Shown: one piece after another, positions 1 to 5,311 of the stretch
Position numbering within the stretch: the stretch's first letter is position 1
How the letters are laid out: every line of letters starts with the position of its first letter
From: Chloroflexota bacterium
GTDB lineage: Bacteria > Chloroflexota > UBA6077 > JACQUR01
Assembly: GCA_016210245.1 (NCBI GenBank)
Contig: JACQUR010000467.1
Location: 1 to 6,447, forward strand
Direction: 5' to 3'
DNA: 6,447 nucleotides
Notes under the pieces: generated by a model
The model's input: the letters and a program-made list of their open reading frames with translations, nothing else
What the model was told of the DNA's origin: nothing
The model's database searches: none
Position numbers and translations under genes: made by a program

Positions 1-2
1 CG

Positions 3-395
3 CTGTGGCTGGTCAACACCAAGGTGCCCTACTACGCCCACTCGATCTCGGCCGAGAACCCCTTGCTGGCCGAGCTGTCGGAGCGCAACACCCACGTGTT
101 CACCGTGACCATCAACCCGAAGACCGCGGGCAGGCTGGGCATCAAGCAGGGCGATCGCATCGCCCTGGAGACCGACTGGGGCCGGCGCGTCGAGGGCGTG
201 GCCGACCTGCGCGAGGGCATACACCCCGAAGTCCTGGCCAGTCCGGGGATCACCGGCCGCCAGGTCACGGGCTACCCGAACGTCCGCGGCAAGGGCATCC
301 ACTACAACTCGCTCATCAAGCTCGACGCCAGCATGATGGACTACACCTCCGCGGCGCTGGACGCCTGCGTCCGGGTCAAGGTAACCAAGCTGTAG
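3..395 (+). CDS. Molybdopterin oxidoreductase (DMSO reductase family), C-terminal fragment
   Basis: The reading frame is open from the window edge and ends at TAG 393-395, giving about 130 residues of a larger protein whose start lies upstream. The visible part resembles the C-terminal molybdopterin-dinucleotide-binding domain of DMSO reductase family enzymes. It has an N-terminal segment with YYAHS and NPLLAELSERNTH, then a beta-rich stretch typical of the fold: VTINPKTAGRLGIKQGDRIALET, seen as a hydrophobic strand, the 'A..LGIK.GD' turn and a strand, followed by the 'GIHPEVL' and 'ITG' region. In this family the domain closes over one of the two pterin cofactors bound to Mo or W. The substrate cannot be read from this part, because the catalytic N-terminal and middle domains are missing. 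The family call is fairly sure; the specific enzyme (thiosulfate/polysulfide reductase-like or another) is unknown. The next gene starts 73 bases downstream on the same strand and could be co-transcribed. Confidence 0.8.
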   Translation: MWLVNTKVPYYAHSISAENPLLAELSERNTHVFTVTINPKTAGRLGIKQGDRIALETDWGRRVEGVADLREGIHPEVLASPGITGRQVTGYPNVRGKGIHYNSLIKLDASMMDYTSAALDACVRVKVTKL

Positions 396-459
396 ACAGA
401 AGCTTTGCGGAGCGTACAGGCCAGCGGTCTGTGCGCATTCCGTATTCCTTACACTGAAT

Positions 460-471
460 AGGTGTGTCATT
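460..471 (+). promoter_or_regulatory. RBS and putative ATT start codon
   Basis: AGGTG at 460-464 could pair with the 3' end of 16S rRNA and lies 4 bases before ATT (469-471). The frame downstream gives the typical family N-terminus I(M)-Y-G-W-R-G. No in-frame ATG, GTG or TTG occurs between 391 and 544, so a standard start is unavailable unless a large part of the first beta-strand is lost. CTG at 454 is in frame but has no purine-rich site before it. This decides the start chosen for the next gene. Confidence 0.5.
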
Positions 472-1188
472 TACGGATGGAGAGGCACATTCGGCTACAT
501 TGGGCCTGGGGCGCTGGGCCAGGAAGCCAGGGACTTCTTCGACTTGCTGCCGCAGGGCGTGGGCGTCCTGATCACCACGCTCATGGTGGAGAGCCGCGAT
601 GATGCCGAGATCGAGCGGGAGGGGCAGCGTCGGCTGCCGGCGGCGCAGATGCTGGCCGCCAGCGGCGCCCAGTTCCTGATCGCTGGCGGCGGGCCGATGA
701 TGGTCGCGGGCGGCTACGGAACCGACGCGCGGATCATCGCCGCCCTGGCCGAGGCCACCGGCCTGCGCGCGACCACCAACCTGACCGCGGGGGTCGAGGC
801 CCTGCGCGCCCTGGGCGCGCGGCGCATTGCTCTGGCCACGCCCTTCCGCGCCGTGGAGAACGAGCGCTACGATCGCTTCCTGACCGCAAGCGGATTCGAG
901 GTCACGGCCATTCGTGGCCCGCAGTGCAACTCCAACCGCGAGATCGGCCTGCTGGACGGCGATGCCGCCTACCGCGCAGCCCGCGAGGCGGTGGCGGCCG
1001 GGGGTGCCGTGGAGGCCGTCTACATCCCCTGCGGGCGCTGGCCCGCGGTCGAGGTCGTGGGAGCGCTGGAAACGGACCTGGGTATCCCGGTGGTCGCCTC
1101 CAACCAGGCGGTGGTCTGGGCCGCGCTCAAGGGCCTGGGGGTGAGCGACCGCGTGCCCGGCCGTGGTCGCCTGCTGGCCTCGGGCTGA
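469..1188 (+). CDS. Asp/Glu racemase superfamily protein, arylmalonate decarboxylase / maleate isomerase-like
   Basis: The product is 239 residues if read from ATT 469, close to the roughly 240 of arylmalonate decarboxylase as I recall it. The N-terminus YGWRGTFGYIGPG fits the first beta-strand of maleate isomerase and arylmalonate decarboxylase relatives. Other family features are the segment LRALGARRIALATPF with NERYDRFL, the C-terminal half-site YIPCGRWPAVEVV, then GIPVVASNQAVVWAALK and a final PGRGRLL. Catalysis in this superfamily uses one or two cysteines facing each other across two pseudo-symmetric halves. Here the second-half cysteine is present (C188), while the first-half position is glycine (AGGGP, G73-G75). 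That is the arylmalonate decarboxylase arrangement (Gly74/Cys188 in the Bordetella enzyme) rather than the two-cysteine racemase or isomerase. A cofactor-free decarboxylase role is therefore plausible, but the oxyanion-hole residues differ (P76 where that enzyme has Ser) and the substrate is unknown. A start at TTG 544 would remove 25 residues including the first strand, so I reject it. Confidence 0.72.
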   Translation: MYGWRGTFGYIGPGALGQEARDFFDLLPQGVGVLITTLMVESRDDAEIEREGQRRLPAAQMLAASGAQFLIAGGGPMMVAGGYGTDARIIAALAEATGLRATTNLTAGVEALRALGARRIALATPFRAVENERYDRFLTASGFEVTAIRGPQCNSNREIGLLDGDAAYRAAREAVAAGGAVEAVYIPCGRWPAVEVVGALETDLGIPVVASNQAVVWAALKGLGVSDRVPGRGRLLASG

Positions 1189-1209
1189 CCAGGACGGATC
1201 CTGGCTCAG
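1185..1209 (+). terminator. Hairpin at the stop codon of the decarboxylase-like gene
   Basis: CCAGGA (1189-1194) pairs with TCCTGG (1199-1204) around a CGGA loop. The stem can extend through CTGA (1185-1188) with TCAG (1206-1209), with one bulged C. It begins inside the stop codon of the upstream gene. There is no run of T after it, so it is not a classical intrinsic terminator; it may act as a weak terminator or protect a 3' end, or be chance. Confidence 0.3.
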
Positions 1210-1229
1210 AGCGACCTTCGAACTCACTG

Positions 1230-1260
1230 CTGATCCAAGCCCTGCATGAGGGTGTAGAAT
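1230..1260 (+). promoter_or_regulatory. Possible promoter of the 2-oxo acid dehydrogenase operon
   Basis: TAGAAT at 1255-1260 differs from the -10 consensus at one base and lies in a GC-rich background. A weak -35-like CTGATC (1230-1235) lies 19 bases upstream, longer than ideal. It would give a leader of roughly 95 bases before the E1 alpha start, in which I saw only short GC palindromes (such as 1313-1322) and no recognisable riboswitch. The rest of the 1189-1362 gap holds no gene. Confidence 0.35.
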
Positions 1261-1362
1261 CTGTTCTGACCGCCTCTGCCTGCCACGCGCGTGCCGCCTG
1301 CCGGATCGCTTGCCAGGCCTGGTGGTCGGCGCTCAGAGAAACGGCAGACCTGGGGAACGACC

Positions 1363-2352
1363 ATGACCACCGATGCTGCATCCTCCATCATCGACGCCCC
1401 TGTGGCCTTCTCCCTCCTGCGCACGATGTGGCGCATTCGGGCCTTCGAGGAGCGTGTCTCGGAGCTGGTCGCCACGGGCGAGGTGCCGGGCCTGGTCCAC
1501 CTGAGTATCGGGCAGGAGGGGGTGGCGGCAGCAGTGTGCGGCCAGTTGCGGCACGACGATGCGGTGTACACAGGCCACCGAGGGCACGGGCACGCCCTGG
1601 CCATGGGGGCGCCGCTGGACCGCGCCATGGCCGAGTTGATGGGCCGCGCGGACGGGCTGTGCCACGGCAAGGGCGGGTCCATGCACCTGGTGGACGTGGC
1701 GCATGGGCTGCTGGGCGCCACCGGGGTGGTGGGCGGCAACATTCCTCTGGCCCTGGGCGCAGCTCTGGCGGTACGGCTGCGGGGCGGCGACCAGGTGGCG
1801 GTGGTCTTCTTTGGCGACGGCGCGGTCCAGGCCGGGCACTTCAACGAGTCCATCAACCTGGCCACCCTGTGGGAGCTGCCCGCTATCCTGGTGTGCGAGA
1901 ACAACGGCTTCGCCGAGTTCACCCCGCGCTCGGCTCACACCAAGGTGGAGCGGGTGAGCGACGTGGTGGCGCCCTACGACCTGGCCTCCGAGACGGTCGA
2001 CGGCAACGACGTGTTCGCGGTCTACGCCGCCTTCGGCCGCTTCCTGGCCCGGGCCCGCCAGGGCCGCGGCCCGATGCTGCTGGAGTGCCTGACCTACCGC
2101 CTGCGCGGCCACTACGAGGGCGACCCGGCCCGCTATCGCCAGGCGCTGGAGGTGGCCGAGTGGCAGGCCCGCGACCCCATCCTGCGCCTCGAGCGGCGCG
2201 GCCTGGAGCAGGGTCTGTTCGGCCAGGCGGAGGTCGCCGCCGCCGAGCGCGAGGCGCGCGAGGCGGTGGAGGCGGCGGTGCAGTTCGCGCGGCAGAGCCC
2301 CTTTCCTGCCAGAGACCAGCTCTTCGTGCATACCTATGCCGAGCAGGAATGA
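1363..2352 (+). CDS. 2-oxo acid dehydrogenase E1 component, alpha subunit (acetoin/pyruvate dehydrogenase type)
   Basis: This 329-residue protein is the thiamine-diphosphate-binding half of the E1 heterotetramer, which decarboxylates a 2-oxo acid (or cleaves acetoin) and passes the acyl group to lipoyl-E2. The thiamine-diphosphate motif runs from GDG (151-153) to NN (180-181), about 30 residues apart as expected. The active-site histidine region GHRGHGHAL is at 71-79, and GKGGSMHL follows further on. The segment GHYEGDPARYR (from 249) resembles acetoin dehydrogenase AcoA (GHFEGD...YR, from memory) more than classical pyruvate dehydrogenase (GHSMSDP). The start is ATG 1363, because GGGGA (1352-1356) lies 6 bases before it; the frame stays open upstream but has no conserved sequence there. 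Length is typical for this short type of alpha subunit. The beta gene follows after one base, so translation is probably coupled. The E1 alpha assignment is firm; the choice between acetoin and pyruvate or branched-chain substrate is not. Confidence 0.92.
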   Translation: MTTDAASSIIDAPVAFSLLRTMWRIRAFEERVSELVATGEVPGLVHLSIGQEGVAAAVCGQLRHDDAVYTGHRGHGHALAMGAPLDRAMAELMGRADGLCHGKGGSMHLVDVAHGLLGATGVVGGNIPLALGAALAVRLRGGDQVAVVFFGDGAVQAGHFNESINLATLWELPAILVCENNGFAEFTPRSAHTKVERVSDVVAPYDLASETVDGNDVFAVYAAFGRFLARARQGRGPMLLECLTYRLRGHYEGDPARYRQALEVAEWQARDPILRLERRGLEQGLFGQAEVAAAEREAREAVEAAVQFARQSPFPARDQLFVHTYAEQE

Positions 2353-2353
2353 C

Positions 2354-3340
2354 ATGAGTCAGTTGACCTACCTGAAGGCGATCAACCGGACCCTGGCCGA
2401 GGTGATGCGGGCCGATCCGCGCGTGTTCGTCCTGGGCGAGGACGTGCGCGAGGGCGGCCCGTTCGGGGCGACCCAGGGCCTCGCCGAGGCGTTCGGGGAG
2501 GAGCGCGTCCGCGACACGCCCATCAGCGAGGGGACCATCTGCGGGATCGCCATCGGCGCCGCCCAGGCTGGGCTGCGCCCGATCGTCGAGATCATGTTCA
2601 TCGACTTCATCACCCTGGCCCTGGACCAACTGGTGAACCAGGCCGCCAAGGCCCACTACATGTCCGGCGGGCAACTGCGCGTGCCGCTGGTGCTGCGCAC
2701 TCAGGGCGGGGCGGGCCAACGGGCGGCGGCGCAGCACTCGCAGAGCTTCGAGGCCTGGCTGACCCACGTGCCCGGCCTGAAGGTGGTGATGCCCAGCTCG
2801 GCCTCCGACGCGGCCGGTCTGCTGCAGAGCGCGGTGGCCGATCCCAACCCGGTAGTCTACGTGGAGAACAAGGCGCTGTACTTCCAGCGGGAGGAGGTTC
2901 CGGATGCGGTAGCGCCTATCCCGCTCGGGCGGGCGGCCATCCGTCGGCCCGGACGCGACGTGACGATCGTGGCCACCTCCCGCCTGGTGGCCGAGGCGCT
3001 CGCCGCGGCCGAGCAGCTCGCGGGCGAGGGGATCGAGGTGGAGGTGATCGACCCGCGCTCGCTGGTCCCGTTCGACCTGGAGGCCGTGGCCAGCTCGGTT
3101 GCGCGCACCCATCGGCTGGTGGTGGCGCACGAGGCGGTGGGCCAGGGCGGGTTTGGCGCGGAGATCGTGGCCCAGGTGCAGGCGGCGGCCTTTGACGAGC
3201 TGGACGCGCCGATCGAGCGCGTCACCGCGCCCTTCACGCCGATCCCCTTCAGCCCGCCGCTGGAGGACGCGTACCTGCCGGGCAAGGACCAGCTCGTAGC
3301 GGCAGCGTGGGCGACGCTCGGCTACCAGATCGGGGGTTGA
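2354..3340 (+). CDS. 2-oxo acid dehydrogenase E1 component, beta subunit
   Basis: This 328-residue protein is the partner of the alpha subunit; together they form the E1 active site. The N-terminal transketolase-like pyrimidine-binding domain (about residues 1-190) contains VLGEDV, DTPISE, a MFIDF-type segment with NQAAKAHYMSGG, and RAAAQHSQSFEAW. H128 is the conserved histidine near the thiamine ring. The C-terminal transketolase domain (about 200-325) contains VEVIDPRSLVPFD and VAHEAVGQGGFGAEI, and ends with TPIPFSPPLEDAYLP, which is typical of the family. The start is ATG 2354, with AGGA at 2345-2348 (5-base spacer) inside the end of the alpha gene. The alpha stop TGA is separated by a single base, a classic coupled arrangement. 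MFIDF and the HSQ context are shared with acetoin dehydrogenase AcoB as well as pyruvate dehydrogenase beta subunits. The E1 beta call is firm, and the substrate is inferred only. Confidence 0.93.
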   Translation: MSQLTYLKAINRTLAEVMRADPRVFVLGEDVREGGPFGATQGLAEAFGEERVRDTPISEGTICGIAIGAAQAGLRPIVEIMFIDFITLALDQLVNQAAKAHYMSGGQLRVPLVLRTQGGAGQRAAAQHSQSFEAWLTHVPGLKVVMPSSASDAAGLLQSAVADPNPVVYVENKALYFQREEVPDAVAPIPLGRAAIRRPGRDVTIVATSRLVAEALAAAEQLAGEGIEVEVIDPRSLVPFDLEAVASSVARTHRLVVAHEAVGQGGFGAEIVAQVQAAAFDELDAPIERVTAPFTPIPFSPPLEDAYLPGKDQLVAAAWATLGYQIGG

Positions 3341-3342
3341 GC

Positions 3343-4554
3343 GTGCCCACCACCGTTGCCATGCCGGTCTTTGGGATGTCCTCGCGCGAGGCCACCGTCC
3401 AGGAGTGGCTCAAGCGCGAGGGTGACCTGGTCGCTAAAGGCGAGCCGCTGCTCACGGTCGAGACCGAGAAGGCGGTCACAGAGGTTGCCGCCCCGGCCGC
3501 CGGGCGGCTGGCCCGCATCCTGGTGCCGCCCGGCCAGACCGTCCCCGTGCAGACGCCCCTGGCCGAGATCGACAGCCTGGAGAAGGTGGCAGCGCCAGGC
3601 GCGACGGCACAGGGAGCAACCATTGCCAGGCTGACCCAGGGGGTGGAGGCGAGATCCCCTCTCCCCGTGGGAGAGGGTCAGGGTGAGGGGAGAGGGGGCG
3701 CGGGGCGCGTGAAGGCCACGCCGCTGGCGCGCAAGACGGCGCGGGCGCTGGGCGTAGACCTGGCGCGTATTGCCGGCAGCGGGCCGGGCGAGCGTGTCCT
3801 GGAGCGCGACGTCCGCGCGGCGCTGGAGGCGGCCGGCGCGACCGCACCGGCGTCCGAGCCGGCCGAGCCGCTGGTGCCGCTCAGCCCCGTGCGGCGGGTG
3901 ACGGCCGAGCGGATGAGCCTCTCTGCCCGCAGCGTGGCCCGGGTCACCCTGTTCGCGGAAACCGACTTCTCCGAGGCCGCGCGCTTTCGCCGCCAGCTCG
4001 CCGAGGAGTTCGAGCGCCGCTGGCAGGCCCACCTCGGCTACGACGCGATGCTTGCCCGGGCCGCCGCCCGGGCGCTGGCGCGCCACCCCGATGTCAACAG
4101 CCAGTGGGCCGACGGGATGCTGCGGCGCGTGCCGGAGATCAACGTGGGCGTGGCCATTCAGACCGACCGCGGTCTGCTCGCCCCGGTGGTCCGTCGCGCC
4201 GACCAACTCCCCCTGCCCCTGCTGGCCCGCGAGCTGGCACGCCTGTTCGAGGCCGCGCGCCAGGGCCGCCTCACCCCCGACGAGCTGTCGGGGGGCACGT
4301 TCACCATCACCAACCTGGGCGGGTTCGGGATCGACGCCTTCACGCCGATCGTCAATCCGCCCGAGGCGGCCATCCTGGGGGTAGGGCGCATCGCAGCGCG
4401 GCCGGCCAACGTCGACGGGCAGATCGCCCTGCGCGAGGACGCGGTGCTCTCGCTCTCGTTCGACCACCGCGTCCTGGATGGCGTCCCGGCCGCTGAGTTC
4501 CTGAGCGACCTGCGCGAGGCCATCGAGCGCCCGTACCTGTTGCTGGTGGAGTAA
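3343..4554 (+). CDS. Dihydrolipoamide acyltransferase (E2) of the 2-oxo acid dehydrogenase complex
   Basis: This 403-residue core subunit moves the acyl group from E1 to CoA. Domains in order: a single lipoyl domain (about 1-75) with the lipoylated lysine K43 in ETEKAV; a linker (about 76-122); a peripheral-subunit-binding domain (about 123-162, KATPLARKTARALGVDL then GSGPGERVLERDV), which docks E1 or E3; a second Ala/Pro linker; and the catalytic domain (about 179-403). The catalytic motif DHRVLDG holds H375 and D379, and GTFTITNLGGFGIDAFTPI is characteristic. The start is GTG 3343, because it gives the usual PTTVAMP lipoyl N-terminus and a GGGGG site (3332-3336) lies 6 bases upstream. It begins 2 bases after the E1 beta stop. 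An oddity is that the first linker includes about 15 residues encoded by an intergenic-type palindromic repeat (see separate entry). No E3 gene follows, so E3 must come from elsewhere. E2 identity is firm; acyl specificity is unknown. Confidence 0.93.
   Translation: MPTTVAMPVFGMSSREATVQEWLKREGDLVAKGEPLLTVETEKAVTEVAAPAAGRLARILVPPGQTVPVQTPLAEIDSLEKVAAPGATAQGATIARLTQGVEARSPLPVGEGQGEGRGGAGRVKATPLARKTARALGVDLARIAGSGPGERVLERDVRAALEAAGATAPASEPAEPLVPLSPVRRVTAERMSLSARSVARVTLFAETDFSEAARFRRQLAEEFERRWQAHLGYDAMLARAAARALARHPDVNSQWADGMLRRVPEINVGVAIQTDRGLLAPVVRRADQLPLPLLARELARLFEAARQGRLTPDELSGGTFTITNLGGFGIDAFTPIVNPPEAAILGVGRIAARPANVDGQIALREDAVLSLSFDHRVLDGVPAAEFLSDLREAIERPYLLLVE
3656..3697 (+). repeat. Palindromic repeat element inside the E2 gene
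   Basis: CCCTCTCCC (3657-3665) and GGGAGAGGG (3669-3677) form a perfect 9-bp stem with a 3-base loop. A tail of G-rich repeats (TCAGGGTGAGGGGAGAGGG, 3678-3696) follows. The pattern matches a widely dispersed palindromic repeat usually found between genes in many high-GC bacteria (recognised from memory, no search run). Here it is read in frame as roughly SPLPVGEGQGEGRGG, residues 105-119 of E2, within the flexible linker between the lipoyl and subunit-binding domains, where an insertion should be tolerated. Confidence 0.75.
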
Positions 4555-4605
4555 TCAGCCGCAGGTTCTCCACCACCCGCTCCCACACGAAGCGCCCCGC
4601 CCCTC

Positions 4606-4611
4606 TATAAT
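4606..4611 (+). promoter_or_regulatory. Promoter -10 box of hisB
   Basis: A perfect TATAAT stands out in an otherwise GC-rich stretch 21 bases before the hisB start. No clear TTGACA-like -35 is seen 17 bases upstream (CCACAC region). The transcript would start near 4618 and have a very short leader that just contains the ribosome binding site AGGGAGGGAG (4621-4630). It suggests hisB is transcribed separately from the E2 operon. Confidence 0.5.
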
Positions 4612-4632
4612 CTCCCCAGCAGGGAGGGAGTG

Positions 4633-5229
4633 ATGGCGCGAGTAGGGGTGTGCGAGCGGCAGACCCGCGAGACGCGGGTGGAGGTACGCTGGGAACTGGA
4701 CGGCAGCGGGGTGGCGGAGATCGCCACCGGGATCGGCTTCCTGGACCACATGCTGGACAGCCTGGCCCGCCACGGGCGGTTCGACCTGCGGGTCCAGGCC
4801 CAGGGCGACCTGCACGTGGACCAGCACCACACCACCGAAGACGTGGGCATCTGCCTCGGCCGCGCCCTGCAGCAGGCACTGGGCGACCGCGCCGGCCTCT
4901 GTCGCTTCGGCCACGCCATCGTGCCCCTGGACGAGGCGCTGGCGCTGGTGGCCGTGGACCTGAGCGGGCGGGGCATGGCGGTGGTGGACGTCCCGTTCAC
5001 CGGCGAGCACATCGGCGCCTTCAAGGCCGAGATGTTCGCCCACCTGCTCGAGTCGCTGGCCGTGGAGGCGCGGATCAGCCTCCATGCTCGCCTGCTGGAC
5101 GGCAAGAACGACCACCACCGGGCGGAGGCGACCTTCAAAGCGCTGGCCCGCGCTCTGGACGATGCCACCCGCCTCGACCCCCGGATTGCAGGGCAGGTGC
5201 CGAGCACCAAGGGAACATTGCAGATTTGA
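4633..5229 (+). CDS. hisB: Imidazoleglycerol-phosphate dehydratase (histidine biosynthesis)
   Basis: This 198-residue enzyme dehydrates imidazole glycerol phosphate to imidazole acetol phosphate, a late step of histidine synthesis in the cytoplasm. Family motifs are all visible: GFLDHMLDSLARHG (H39 region), the first metal-binding motif HHTTEDVG (H65, H66, E69), RFGHAIVPLDEAL, DLSGRG, EMFAHLLESLA, and the second metal-binding motif DHHRAEATFKALARAL (H161, H162, E165). It ends with PSTKGTL, the usual terminus. Its length is the monofunctional type, without a phosphatase domain. The start is ATG 4633, with GGAGG (4623-4627) 5 bases upstream; GTG 4630 is less likely. No other his gene is in the window, so it appears to be isolated. 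The last two residues (QI) and the stop TGA come from the neighbouring heptamer repeat, so the repeat probably entered at or just after the original stop. Identity is very sure. Confidence 0.96.
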   Translation: MARVGVCERQTRETRVEVRWELDGSGVAEIATGIGFLDHMLDSLARHGRFDLRVQAQGDLHVDQHHTTEDVGICLGRALQQALGDRAGLCRFGHAIVPLDEALALVAVDLSGRGMAVVDVPFTGEHIGAFKAEMFAHLLESLAVEARISLHARLLDGKNDHHRAEATFKALARALDDATRLDPRIAGQVPSTKGTLQI

Positions 5230-5286
5230 GATTTGAGATTTGAGATTGCAGCAATCTGCAATCTGCAATCTCAAATCTCAAATCTC
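5222..5286. repeat. Heptamer repeat array forming a 24-bp-stem hairpin
   Basis: Nine consecutive 7-base units run from 5222 to 5284: AGATTTG three times, AGATTGC, AGCAATC, TGCAATC twice, and TCAAATC twice. The second half is the reverse complement of the first. Bases 5228-5251 pair perfectly with 5263-5286, leaving an 11-base loop. The array is AT-rich, unlike its GC-rich surroundings. It lies between converging genes and overlaps the end of hisB, whose stop codon it contains. It may act as a two-way transcription barrier or mRNA stabiliser, though there is no T-tract. Similar heptamer arrays are familiar from environmental bacterial genomes (recalled, not searched). Confidence 0.85.
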
Positions 5287-5305
5287 CGTGTCTCCGTGGT
5301 GAACG
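5283..5305. repeat. 8-bp direct repeat attached to the heptamer hairpin
   Basis: TCTCCGTG occurs twice in direct succession (5283-5290 and 5291-5298), followed by GTGAAC. The reverse complement, TTCACCACGGAGACACGGAG, resembles another short repeat that I recall as dispersed in Chloroflexota and similar genomes. It overlaps the last bases of the heptamer array, so the two repeat types appear as one composite element ending 7 bases before the stop of the DUF4349 gene. Confidence 0.6.
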
Positions 5306-5311
5306 TCCCTT

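Noticed and set aside
450..455. TACACT as a -10 box before the decarboxylase-like gene
   Set aside because: No acceptable -35 is found upstream and it lies only 14 bases before the start, so the support is too weak to list.
544..1188. TTG 544 as the start of the decarboxylase-like gene
   Set aside because: It would remove the first beta-strand (GYIGPG) that belongs to the family fold, and no ribosome binding site precedes it.
1333..2355. Long open frame on the minus strand opposite E1 alpha
   Set aside because: It is a GC-rich shadow of a clear E1 alpha gene, with low-complexity translation and no recognisable motif. The same applies to the long minus frames opposite E1 beta (1919-3130) and E2 (3322-4467).
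924..2357. 477-codon plus-strand frame crossing the decarboxylase-like gene and E1 alpha
   Set aside because: The translation is Gly/Arg/Pro-rich and out of frame with two well-supported genes; it is a codon-bias artefact.
4555..4604. Minus-strand peptide RFVWERVVENLRL as a gene remnant
   Set aside because: It looks protein-like but is too short, lacks a start and a family match I can name, and may be chance.
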